A stretch of 47,159 nucleotides of DNA from Gammaproteobacteria bacterium (GTDB lineage: Bacteria > Pseudomonadota > Gammaproteobacteria > Chromatiales > Chromatiaceae), in NCBI GenBank assembly GCA_030065815.1, contig JASJCU010000028.1, positions 1 through 47,159 of the forward strand, written 5' to 3'. This document shows positions 35,035-46,537 of the stretch, piece by piece. How positions within the stretch are numbered: position 1 is the first letter of the stretch; the number at the start of each line of letters is the position of its first letter. The notes below the pieces were generated by a model that was given only the letters and a program-made list of their open reading frames with translations, did not search any database and was not told the origin of the DNA. The position numbers and the translations under genes are program-made.

Positions 35035-35064
35035 AAAAAAAAGCCCCGTCTCGAGAGACGGGGC
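35035..35064 (-). terminator. Rho-independent terminator of the symporter operon
   Basis: On the minus strand: GCCCCGTC (35064-35057), a 6-base loop, GACGGGGC (35050-35043), then eight T (35042-35035). The loop bases can also pair, so the stem may be longer. It lies 24 bases after the symporter stop. Confidence 0.95.
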
Positions 35065-35087
35065 CAAGCCTTCTAGTCCGCTAACAC

Positions 35088-36872
35088 TCAGTGATCGGTC
35101 GCGGCGCCGGCGCCCTTCGGCACGCGGATGTCCTCGACCAGGTGCTGGATGTGCTCCGGCGGCTCGTGCGTCATCTTCGAGACAGCGATGGCGACGACGA
35201 AGTTGACCAGTGCACCGACGGCGCCGAACGCGTTCGGCGAGATGCCGAGGAACCAGTTCGGGGACATGTCGCCGAGGAACGCGGTACCCGGGACGAAGAA
35301 GATGCCCTTGTGCTGGAACACGTACAGCATGGTCACGCCGATGCCCGAGATCATCCCCCAGATCGCGCCGGTGCGATTCACCTTCTTGTTGAAGATGCCC
35401 ATCATCAACGCCGGGAAGATCGAACTCGCGGCCAGACCGAACGCGATGGCCACCGTGCCCGCCGCGAAGTCGGGTGGGTTGAACCCGAGATAACCGGCCA
35501 GCGCGATGGCACCTGCCATCGAGATACGCGAAGCGAGCAGCTCGTTCTTCTCCGAGATGTTGGGGTTGATCATGCCCTTGATGATGTCGTGCGACACGGC
35601 CGACGCGATGGCCAGCAACAGGCCGGCCGCGGTCGACAGTGCAGCAGCCAGGCCGCCGGCGACGACGATCGCGATGACCCAGTTCGGCAGGTTGGCGATC
35701 TCCGGGTTGGCCAGCACCATGATGTCGCGGTCGACCTTGACCATCTCGCTGCCTTTCCAGCCGTAGCTCTCGGCCTTGGCGGCCATCTCGGGGTTCTTGT
35801 CGTTGTAGTACTGGATGCGGCCGTCGCCGTTCTTGTCCTCGTACTGCAGCAGGCCGGTCTTCTCCCAGTTCTTGAACCACTGCGGTGCGTTCGCGTACTC
35901 GAGATTGGCGGTGGCCTCGCCGACCGGGCCGGTCTGGATGGTCTGCATCAGGTTCAGGCGAGCCATCGAACCCACGGCCGGGGCCGTCGTGTAGAGGATC
36001 GCGATGAACACCAGTGCCCAACCGGCCGAGCTCCGTGCGTCCTTGACCTTCGGAACCGTGAAGAAGCGGATGATGACGTGCGGCAGGCCCGCGGTGCCGA
36101 TCATCAGCGACAGTGTGTACACGAACATGTTCAACTTCGACCCGAGTACCTGTTCGGAATACTTATTGAAGCCGAGTTCGGTCACCACCTGGTCCAGCTT
36201 GCCCATCATCGTCAGGCCGGAACCGTCGGCCATCGAGCCGATCAGGCCGAGCTGCGGCAGCGGGTTGCCGGTCAGGTTCAGCGAAATGAAGATCGCCGGG
36301 ATGGTGTAGGCGCAGATCAGCACGACGTACTGCGCGATCTGCGTGTAGGTGATGCCCTTCATGCCACCGAGGACCGCGTAGACGAACACGATACCCATGC
36401 CGGCGACCAGGCCGGTCTCGTAGCTGGTCTCGAGGAAGCGCGAGAACGCGACGCCGATACCCTTCATCTGGCCGATGACGTACGTCACCGAGGCCAGGAT
36501 CAGGCAGATAACGGCGACCGCGCGAGCGGTCTGCGAGTAGAAGCGCTCGCCGATGAACTCCGGCACCGTGAACTTGCCGAACTTACGCAGGTAAGGGGCG
36601 AGCAGCAGTGCCAGCAGCACGTAGCCGCCGGTCCAGCCCATCAGGAAGACCGAGGCGCCGTAACCGTTGAACGCGATCAGGCCGGCCATCGAGATGAACG
36701 ATGCGGCCGACATCCAGTCGGCGGCGGTAGCCATACCGTTGGCGACCGGGTGGACGCCCTTGCCGGCAACGTAGAATTCGCCGGTCGAACCCGCGCGGGC
36801 CCAGATCGCGATCCCGATATACAGCAGGAAGGTCGCGCCGACGACGATATAAGTAAGAGTACTGAGATCCAT
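35088..36872 (-). CDS. Sodium/solute symporter, VC_2705 family
   Basis: 594 residues, sodium:solute symporter (SSS) fold with about 13 membrane segments, starting MDLSTLTYIVVGATFLLYIG. Family blocks: AGKGVHPVANGMATAADWMSAASFI, GWTGGYVLLALLLAPYLRKFGKFTVPEF, AAALSTAAGLLLAIASAVSHD. It is the large partner of the DUF4212 protein 13 bases upstream, the VC_2705-type two-component symporter, related to the ActP acetate permease. A soluble insert at about 310-390 carries DKNGDGRIQYYND (from Asp346), which resembles an EF-hand loop but with Asn357 in place of the usual last Glu. Carboxylate uptake is likely, the exact substrate unknown. Confidence 0.93.
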   Translation of the reverse strand: MDLSTLTYIVVGATFLLYIGIAIWARAGSTGEFYVAGKGVHPVANGMATAADWMSAASFISMAGLIAFNGYGASVFLMGWTGGYVLLALLLAPYLRKFGKFTVPEFIGERFYSQTARAVAVICLILASVTYVIGQMKGIGVAFSRFLETSYETGLVAGMGIVFVYAVLGGMKGITYTQIAQYVVLICAYTIPAIFISLNLTGNPLPQLGLIGSMADGSGLTMMGKLDQVVTELGFNKYSEQVLGSKLNMFVYTLSLMIGTAGLPHVIIRFFTVPKVKDARSSAGWALVFIAILYTTAPAVGSMARLNLMQTIQTGPVGEATANLEYANAPQWFKNWEKTGLLQYEDKNGDGRIQYYNDKNPEMAAKAESYGWKGSEMVKVDRDIMVLANPEIANLPNWVIAIVVAGGLAAALSTAAGLLLAIASAVSHDIIKGMINPNISEKNELLASRISMAGAIALAGYLGFNPPDFAAGTVAIAFGLAASSIFPALMMGIFNKKVNRTGAIWGMISGIGVTMLYVFQHKGIFFVPGTAFLGDMSPNWFLGISPNAFGAVGALVNFVVAIAVSKMTHEPPEHIQHLVEDIRVPKGAGAATDH

Positions 36873-36885
36873 TTTTCGCTACCTC

Positions 36886-37140
36886 TTAGTCTTCGTGCAC
36901 GTCGAACTCGCGATCAAGCGCGTTCATGCGGGCAGCGTAAAAGAAGATCAGGACGATAAAGACGTAAATCGACCCCTGTTGGGCAAACCAGAAGCCGAGG
37001 CCGACGCCGCCGATACGAATGGCGTTGAGGGGCTCGGCGAGGATGATCCCGAAGCCGTACGAGACGACAAACCAGATCACCAGCAGTATCGTGACGAGGC
37101 GAATGTTCGCCTTCCAGTACTGCGCAGCTTTTGTATCCAT
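36886..37140 (-). CDS. DUF4212 small subunit of sodium/solute symporter
   Basis: 84 residues from ATG 37140; the frame is open upstream but the extra part is Arg/Pro-rich and not family-like. Two membrane segments (about 20-40: VTILLVIWFVVSYGFGIIL; about 55-75: FAQQGSIYVFIVLIFFYAARM) joined by GGVGLGFWF. The end, MNALDREFDVHED, is typical. It pairs with the symporter 13 bases downstream. Confidence 0.94.
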   Translation of the reverse strand: MDTKAAQYWKANIRLVTILLVIWFVVSYGFGIILAEPLNAIRIGGVGLGFWFAQQGSIYVFIVLIFFYAARMNALDREFDVHED

Positions 37141-37559
37141 AACTCGATCACTCCGCGGTTGTGGTTGTGAACCTAACGTTGGTTGTCCCGGCGCTGGCGC
37201 TGCCGCTGTCCGCTGGCTTTCCAGCCTTGTTGCGCGATTCCTTTCATGACTTCTGCGGGGAGCAGGCCCGGGTTGTTTTTTTACCCACGTGCGCGCGGGT
37301 GGCCAGACGTCGCGATTGTCCGCGCGGCCGTCGCCGATTGTCAAAGCAAATCAGATACTTAAATCGGTGCCCGGTGGCCGTGGAAAGGGTCGTTTTGAGT
37401 GGGAATGTAACAACTTTCCGGGGCATGTGTTACGTAACGTAACGCCAGTGTTTCCACGGGTAAACGATCGAAAAAACTTGCGGCGCCGGGCCGCCGCGCG
37501 CTTGGTCCGGAGCCGTGCATCGGGTGTCGTGCGCGTCGATTGCGCCTGCCGGCGCGGAC
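37141..37559. other. Regulatory gap upstream of the symporter operon
   Basis: 419 bases without a gene, between the end of the CbrB-like gene and the DUF4212 gene. It is AT-richer in the middle (about 37340-37470) and contains the GTAACA/TGTTAC half-site cluster listed separately. I see no sigma-54 element of the right spacing reading towards the DUF4212 gene. Confidence 0.4.
37407..37444. promoter_or_regulatory. Cluster of TGTTAC/GTAAC half-sites (possible regulator binding)
   Basis: GTAACA at 37407-37412, TGTTAC at 37428-37433, GTAAC at 37434-37438 and GTAACG at 37439-37444. The last three give both GTTACGTAAC (37429-37438, perfect palindrome) and GTTAC-N5-GTAAC. The same GTTAC-N5-GTAAC occurs upstream of the sensor operon at 42038. 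Pseudomonas CbrB is reported to bind paired TGTTAC/GTAACA half-sites with a wider spacer, so regulation by the neighbouring CbrB-like protein is a plausible inference. Confidence 0.45.
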
Positions 37560-38865
<1,306 letters not shown>

Positions 38866-38888
<23 letters not shown>

Positions 38889-41826
38889 AGGTCGCTTCCG
38901 GTTCCTGCAGCGGCAGCCTGACGATCACGCGGGTGCCGAGGCCGACCTGCGAGTCGATGTCCAGCGTGCCGTTGTGTTCCTCGATCATCTTGTACGCGAG
39001 CGATAGGCCGAGGCCGGTCCCCTGGCCGGTCGGCTTGGTCGTGTAGAAGGGTTCGAAGATGGTCTCGCGCAGCTCGTCGGGGATGCCCTGGCCCTGGTCC
39101 ATGACCTCGATCACGGCCTCGTCGCCGTCGGCGCGCACCAGTAGGTCGACGCGATCGCCGCCGTGCGACGCGTCGGCGGCGTTGCTGAGCAGGTTGACCA
39201 GCACCTGCGACAGCTGCTGGCGGTTGCCGGTCATGATGATGTCGGTCGGGCAGCTGGCCTCGAAGCGGATGCCGTCGTGCTTGTGGGTCAGCTGTAGCAG
39301 GTGCACGGCGTCGTCGACGGCCTCGCACAGCGCGAACGTCTCGCGCTGCTGCAGGTGCCGGCTGCCGCGGCTGAAGCCTTTCAGCGTGCGCAGGATGTCG
39401 GACACCCGGCGCGTCTGGCCGATGATGTCCTCGATGCTCTGGCCGATGACCGCCGGGTCGTCCTCGTGGCGCAGGTTCTGCGCCAGCGACGCGATGCCGG
39501 TGATCGGGTTGCCGATCTCGTGGGCGACACCGGCGGCGAGCCGGCCGACCGACGCCAGCCGGTCGTTGTGCGCGAGCTCGGCCTCGAGGTTGCCGAGGTC
39601 GGTCAGGTCCTCGATCAGCATGACCATACCCGGCCGGGTCGCGTCGGCGCCCTCGATGACCGGGTCGGCGTAGGCCGACTTGTGCAGGTTGTACCAGCGC
39701 GGGCGGCCGGCCACGGCCAGCTCCATGCGGTAGATGTGGTCCTCGGCGGTGCGCGTGAAACCGCCGAGCAGGCCGTCCCACGGCGGCGGCAGCTTGTCCA
39801 GGCTGCTGCCGATCAGCTGGCGCGCCTCGATGCCGGTCATGACCTCGAGCGCGAGGTTCCACAGCACGATCTTGTTCTGGTTGTCGGTCGCGCAGACGCC
39901 GAGCGGCAGGTCCTGCAGGATCTGGCGGTGCAGGCGGCGCAGGTTGTCGAGTTCGACGTTGAGGCCGCGCAGCTGCGAGCGCGAGGTCTCCAACCGGTCC
40001 TCTACGTAGCGCATCGAATCGGCGAGCGCGGTCTTGGCCTCCGGATCGAGCTCGAGACGGCGGTTGACGATGATGTGGGCGAGCTGCGGGCCGAGCAGGC
40101 CCGACAGGTTACGCTCGATGCGCTCGCGCAGCCGCCGCAGCTCGGTGGTGCGGCGCTCCTGCGGCCGCAGGTGCAGATCGCGCAGCGCCTGGTCGACCTC
40201 GCGGTCGGCCATCTCCTTGCCCAGCGTGCCGGCCAGCAGCGTGCGGAACTCGTTCGCCGATCCGGCGACGACGACGCCCGCCAGCGGCACCGCGGCCTCG
40301 GCGCAGCAGGCGTGCGCGGCCTCGTTCTCACCCGGTGACTGCCGTGTCAGCATCGACACCATGACGAACAGGCCGCCGTTGACGGTCAGCGTCGCGAACG
40401 TCGCGAAGGCCCACTTGTTCATGCCGCTGAGCGCGACCAGTTCCGGCACTCCCATGTCGGTGATCAGCACGCCCGAGCCGTACAGCAGCGGCGCCAGCAG
40501 CAGCGCCGACCACACGCAGATGCCGCCGAGCAGTCCGGTGATGAAGCCGCTGCGTGTCGCCCGCCGCCAGTACAGCAGGCCGGCGATGCCGGGCAGGAAC
40601 TGGGCGACCGCTACGAACGAGATCAGGCCCAGCTCGACCAGGCTCTCGTTGTGCTTGAGGCCGGCATAGAAGCCATAACCCGCCATGATGATCAGGCCGA
40701 TCAGCAGGCGCCGGCCCCACAGTATCCAGCGATACAGGTTCATCGCCGGGTCGGGGTAGCTGGCCGGCAGCAGCAGGTGGTTCAGGCTCATCGACGCGAG
40801 CGCGATGCTGGTCACGATGACCATCGCGCTGGCCGCCGACAGGCCGCCGATGAACGCCAGCAACGACAGCCACGACGGACCGTGCGCGATCGTGATCCCG
40901 AGCACGTAGTAGTCGGGATTGATGCCGAGCTGGAGTTTCTGTCCGGCCCACAGGATCACCGGGATCGAGATGTTGAGCAGCAGCAGGAACGCCGGCATCG
41001 CCCAGGTCGCGGTGCGCAGGCCGCGCGGGTCGAGGTTCTCGGCGAACAGCATGTGGAACTGGCGCGGCAACAGGAACGCGGCGGCGAAAGACAGGAACAC
41101 CAGTGCGCCCCACGGGCTCTCGGTCACCGGGCGGTACAGCGCGTCCAGGGCCTCCGGGTGCGCGGCCAGCCAGCTGTCGAGGCCGGCGCTGCCGCCGAAC
41201 ACGCTGAACAACGCGTAGCCGCCGATCAGCAGCAGCACGAGCAGCTTGATCAGCGACTCGAACGCGATCGCGACGACCAGTCCGCGGTGTTTCTCGCGTG
41301 GCGAGATGTGACGGGTGCCGAACAGCACGCCGAACAGGATCAGCGTCGCACAGAAGATCAGCGCGATCGTGTTCGGTGGCACCTCGTTGCTGAGCACGCG
41401 CAGCGATTCGGTCACCGCGCGGATCTGCAGCGCGATGTACGGCAGCGTGCCGAGCAGCATGAACAGCGTGATCAGGATGCCGGCACCCTGGCTGCGGTAG
41501 CGGAACGCCAGCAGGTCGGCGAGCGAGGTCAGCTGGTATTCGCGGCTCAGGCGCAGGATCGGCCGCAGCAGCACCGGGCTGAGCACGAAGGCCAGCGTCG
41601 CGCCGATGTAGATGGTCAGGAACAGCAGGCCGTTGTGTGCGGCGTAGCCGACGCTGCCGTAGTAGGTCCAGGATGTCGCGTAGACGCCGACCGACAGCGT
41701 GTAGGTCAGCGGATGGGTGGCCCACTTTGCCGGCAGGTAGCCGCGGTCGGTCGCGTACGCGATCAGGAACAGCGCGAGCAGGTAGATGAAGCCTGCCGCG
41801 AACAGCGTCGCGAGCTCATGGCTCAT
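38866..41826 (-). CDS. Sensor kinase with sodium/solute symporter domain, CbrA-like
   Basis: 986 residues, about the size of Pseudomonas CbrA. Residues 1-about 500 are an SSS-type transporter domain of about 13 membrane segments (LTYTLSVGVYATSWTYYGSVG, YQLTSLADLLAFRYRSQG). A linker and coiled coil follow, then a PAS domain (about 640-740; LGVCATDNQNKIVLWNLALE), the dimerisation/phospho-acceptor domain with His769 in GVAHEIGNPITGIASL, and an ATPase domain with NLLSNAADASHGGD, DQGQGIPDELRETIFEPFYT and GTGLGLSLAYKM. It may both sense and carry its ligand. It overlaps CbrX-like by 11 bases and CbrB-like by 23, a coupled operon. Confidence 0.95.
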
Positions 41827-42013
41827 CGGAATCGTCCCGCCGGTGTACGAACACTGCGCCGAGGATCACCAGCAGCCACAGCGCGTACGGCGTCAGCCAG
41901 TGCATCGCCGGGCTGGCCCACCACCCGGCGACCGGGGTGATGAACAGCAGCAGCAGCAGACCGCCGAGGATCACGGCGAGTTCTTTGCTGAGGGGGAAGC
42001 GCGGTGGCAGCAT
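41816..42013 (-). CDS. CbrX-like small membrane protein
   Basis: 65 residues with two membrane segments (ELAVILGGLLLLLFITPVAG and YALWLLVILGAVFVHRR) and an acidic tail DDSDEP. Its end overlaps the start of the kinase gene by 11 bases. In Pseudomonas a small gene, cbrX, precedes cbrA and is translationally coupled to it; position and size fit. Its function is unproven there too. Confidence 0.8.
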   Translation of the reverse strand: MLPPRFPLSKELAVILGGLLLLLFITPVAGWWASPAMHWLTPYALWLLVILGAVFVHRRDDSDEP

Positions 42014-42036
42014 GCCCGGGCCCGATACCGTTTCGA

Positions 42037-42053
42037 TGTTACTAAAGGTAACA
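42037..42053. promoter_or_regulatory. Inverted repeat TGTTAC-N5-GTAACA
   Basis: TGTTAC (42037-42042) and GTAACA (42048-42053) form a perfect 6-bp inverted repeat around TAAAG, in the 108-base divergent region between the CbrX-CbrA-CbrB-like operon and DUF6394. The same half-sites recur upstream of the symporter operon. Probably an operator for one or both transcripts. Confidence 0.5.
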
Positions 42054-42121
42054 AAAATACCGGCTTGCGTGCTTTAATTCGGCGTGGAACGCGGCATAAC
42101 CGATAAACAACGGGGAGTAGG

Positions 42122-42505
42122 ATGAATCCGGAAAAAGTCGTTTTCGGTTTCTTTATCGTTCTCGCGCTGACGCTGAATTTCGGCTTCTTCGTCGGCGAGA
42201 TCGAGAATCCGGACCACCATCACGTCTACGAGCTGTTCGCCGTGATCGTGGTCAATCTGATCGCCACGGTACTGAAGTTCGGCGACCGCAGCCAGATGGG
42301 GGCGCTGCTGCTGGCGACCAGTCTGGTCGCGATCCTGCAGCTGATCGCCGCGGCCGTTGTCTGGACCTTTGCGGTGCACGTCGCCGACATCGGCCTGACC
42401 CCGGTGGTCATGGCCAGCATCGTGTCGCTGTCGGGCGGCGCAATGCTCGCGAACGTGATCTCGGTGATCCTGCTGATCATCGAAACGGTGATGCTGCGGC
42501 GTTGA
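42122..42505 (+). CDS. DUF6394 small membrane protein
   Basis: 127 residues, four membrane segments (VVFGFFIVLALTLNFGFFVG; YELFAVIVVNLIATVLKFG; LLLATSLVAILQLIAAAVVWTF; a last one VISVILLIIETVML). The HHHVYELFAVIVVNLIATVLKFGDRSQ block fits DUF6394, known as a partner of TrkA-domain potassium channels, which is exactly its context: the channel gene starts 20 bases downstream. It may be a channel accessory subunit. Confidence 0.85.
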   Translation: MNPEKVVFGFFIVLALTLNFGFFVGEIENPDHHHVYELFAVIVVNLIATVLKFGDRSQMGALLLATSLVAILQLIAAAVVWTFAVHVADIGLTPVVMASIVSLSGGAMLANVISVILLIIETVMLRR

Positions 42506-42525
42506 GCGGCGCGCGCGGCTGACGC

Positions 42526-44220
42526 ATGGAAAACATCATCTTCCTGATCCTGCGGCGCATGCGTCAGCCGCTGCTGACGCTGCTCGCCGTCTACGCCGTC
42601 GCGGTGCTCGGGCTGACGCTGATACCGGGCCGCGACGCCGACGGCGGCACCTGGCACATGAGCATCTTCCATGCGTTCTATTTCGTCAGCTACATGGCGA
42701 CGACGATCGGTTTCGGCGAGATACCCTATGCGTTCACCGACGCGCAGCGCCTGTGGGTGGCGTTGTCGCTGTACGCCGCCGTGGTCGCATGGATCTACGC
42801 CTTCGGTACGATCCTGGCGCTGGTCCAGGACAAGACCTTCCAGGAGGCAATCGCCGAGAATCGCTTCGCGCGACGCATTCGCAGCATGCGCGAACCGTTC
42901 CACCTGGTCTGTGGCTATGGCGAGACCGGCAGCACGCTGGTGCAGACGCTGACGCGGCGCGGTCAGCACGCGGTGGTCATCGATATCAACGAGGCACGCA
43001 CCAGCATCATCCAGCTGCAGGATCTGCGCGAGTTCGTGCCGGCACTGCATGGCGACGCCGCGATCACGCGTCACCTGCAGGAGGCGGGTCTGCAGCACCC
43101 GTCGTGCGTCGGTGTGGTCGCGCTGACCGACGACAACCTCGTCAACCTCAAGATCGCGATCACGTCGAAGCTGCTCAACCCTAAGGTCAAGGTGATCTGC
43201 CGCGCGGATTCACACGATGTCGAGGCCAACATGGCGTCGTTCGGCACCGATCACATCGTCGACCCCTTCGACACCTTCGCCGCCCACCTCGCGGTCGCGT
43301 TCCAGGCACCGTGCCTGTACCTGCTGCAGCGCTGGCTGACCGGGCGCGAGGGCAGTGCGCTGTGCGAGCCGGTCTACCCACCGCGCGACAAGCACTGGAT
43401 CGTCTGCGGCTACGGCCGTTTCGGCAAGGCGATCTGCGCCCGCCTGAAAGGCGAAGGCATAGAGGTCGTGGTCGTCGAGGCGCACCCCGAGAGCACCGGC
43501 CAGCCGCCGCAGGGCCTCGTGGTCGGCCGCGGCACCGAGGCGGATACACTGCTCGAGGCGCGGATCGAAGAGGCCGCGGGGCTCGTCGCCGGTACCGACG
43601 ACGACGCCAACAACCTGTCGATCGTCATGACCGCGCGCGAACTCAATAATGGCCTGTTCGTCGTCGTGCGCCAGAACCAGCACGACAACCGCGACATCAT
43701 CGCCGCGGTCGATGCCGACATGGTCATGCACCCGAGCGCGATCATCGCCGACAAGATCCGCGTGCTGCTGGCGACACCGATGCTCTACGAGTTCATGTCG
43801 CTGGCGCTGTACGAGGACGAGGACTGGGCCTGCGAGCTGGCCAGCCGGGTCAGCGCGCTGGTGCGCGAGGAGGTGCCGCAGGTGCGTGAGTGGGCACTCG
43901 ACGACGATTGCGCCGGCGCGTTGTGCGAATATCTCGAACAGGGCGGCCAGTTTCTGCTCAGCGACCTGCTGCGCAATCCGTGGAAGCGCGAACGGCCGTT
44001 GAAGGCGATCGTGCTGCTGGTGCGGCGACGCAACGACCGCCTGCTGCTACCCGAGCCGGGGCTGCCGCTGAAATCCGGTGACTGCCTGCTGATCTGCGGC
44101 AACCAGACCGCGTTCACGCGCATGCAGTGGAGCGTGTCGCATCGCCACACGCTGGACTACATCAAGACCGGCGAAGACCGCCCGCAGGGCTGGCTGTGGA
44201 AGAAGCTGACTCAACAATAA
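42526..44220 (+). CDS. Potassium channel protein with two TrkA/RCK domains
   Basis: 564 residues. Two membrane segments (about 15-33 and 74-100) flank a pore loop with the filter TTIGFGEIP (59-67), i.e. GFGE instead of the canonical GYGD. RCK1 starts HLVCGYGETGSTLVQTLTRRG (GYGETG 130-135); RCK2 starts HWIVCGYGRFGKAICARLKG near 295; a TrkA-C-like part follows (PGLPLKSGDCLLICGNQ). It is a ligand-gated K+ or cation channel of the inner membrane. DUF6394 lies directly upstream and is likely co-translated in one transcript. Confidence 0.93.
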   Translation: MENIIFLILRRMRQPLLTLLAVYAVAVLGLTLIPGRDADGGTWHMSIFHAFYFVSYMATTIGFGEIPYAFTDAQRLWVALSLYAAVVAWIYAFGTILALVQDKTFQEAIAENRFARRIRSMREPFHLVCGYGETGSTLVQTLTRRGQHAVVIDINEARTSIIQLQDLREFVPALHGDAAITRHLQEAGLQHPSCVGVVALTDDNLVNLKIAITSKLLNPKVKVICRADSHDVEANMASFGTDHIVDPFDTFAAHLAVAFQAPCLYLLQRWLTGREGSALCEPVYPPRDKHWIVCGYGRFGKAICARLKGEGIEVVVVEAHPESTGQPPQGLVVGRGTEADTLLEARIEEAAGLVAGTDDDANNLSIVMTARELNNGLFVVVRQNQHDNRDIIAAVDADMVMHPSAIIADKIRVLLATPMLYEFMSLALYEDEDWACELASRVSALVREEVPQVREWALDDDCAGALCEYLEQGGQFLLSDLLRNPWKRERPLKAIVLLVRRRNDRLLLPEPGLPLKSGDCLLICGNQTAFTRMQWSVSHRHTLDYIKTGEDRPQGWLWKKLTQQ

Positions 44221-44428
44221 GTGTTATTTATCCAGCATAAACAAACCCTATGGAAGCCACGACCCGACCCCGCGTCTACAAGCTGATTCCAGCGCCGTCT
44301 ATCGGGCCCGCCGGTGCCGCGAGCGCGACTGCCTCACCGCTGTCGCAGCGCTCGTCGAACGCCGGCGACCGGGCGTATTCCAACATCACTGACAGGCCGT
44401 GCCCCGGCACGCGCCGAGGAAGACTCGC

Positions 44429-44956
44429 ATGAAGAACCTGATCCTATCGCTCGCTCTCGCCGTGCTCGCGTCCGGCGTCGCCCAGGCCGGCAGCAAGACG
44501 GACATCGAAACGCCGCCCTTCGACAAGGCGCTGGCGCAGCAGATGATCGACAACAGCATCCAGCGCTTCCCGCTCGCCGAGGACGTATCGGTCGAGGACG
44601 CGATCGACTCGATGCAGCTGCGCGCCAACGTGCTCAACTTCAAACTGGTCGCCGATCTGCCGCTGTCCGAACAGGTCAAGGCGATGGGCGAAGACGCCAA
44701 CTACATGCGTATTCTGGCGTTTTGCGACGCGCTGATCGCCAAGCGCATGGTCGAGTACAACATCATCTTCGCCGGCTTCCTGCCGTGCCGCATCGCCGTG
44801 CTCGAGGACGCCGATGGCAAGGGCTGGATCGTGACCATGAACATGGACATGATGCTGCATGCGGTCGACCTCCCGGCGGATCTGCAACCGCTGGCCAAGC
44901 AGGTGCGTGACACGATCTACAGCATCGTCGACGCCGGCGTGAACGGCGACCTCTGA
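44429..44956 (+). CDS. Secreted DUF302 protein
   Basis: 175 residues. ATG 44429 is chosen because it starts a clean signal peptide (MKNLILSLALAVLASGVAQA); the frame opens 10 codons earlier. The mature part has FDKALAQQMIDNSIQRFPLA and the DUF302 region ending GKGWIVTMNMDMMLHAVDL, with ILAFCDALIAKRMV and GFLPCRIAV holding two cysteines. DUF302 proteins are often found with sulfur-oxidation genes, and an SQR follows here 309 bases downstream. The function is unknown; probably periplasmic. Confidence 0.85.
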   Translation: MKNLILSLALAVLASGVAQAGSKTDIETPPFDKALAQQMIDNSIQRFPLAEDVSVEDAIDSMQLRANVLNFKLVADLPLSEQVKAMGEDANYMRILAFCDALIAKRMVEYNIIFAGFLPCRIAVLEDADGKGWIVTMNMDMMLHAVDLPADLQPLAKQVRDTIYSIVDAGVNGDL

Positions 44957-46537
<1,581 letters not shown>

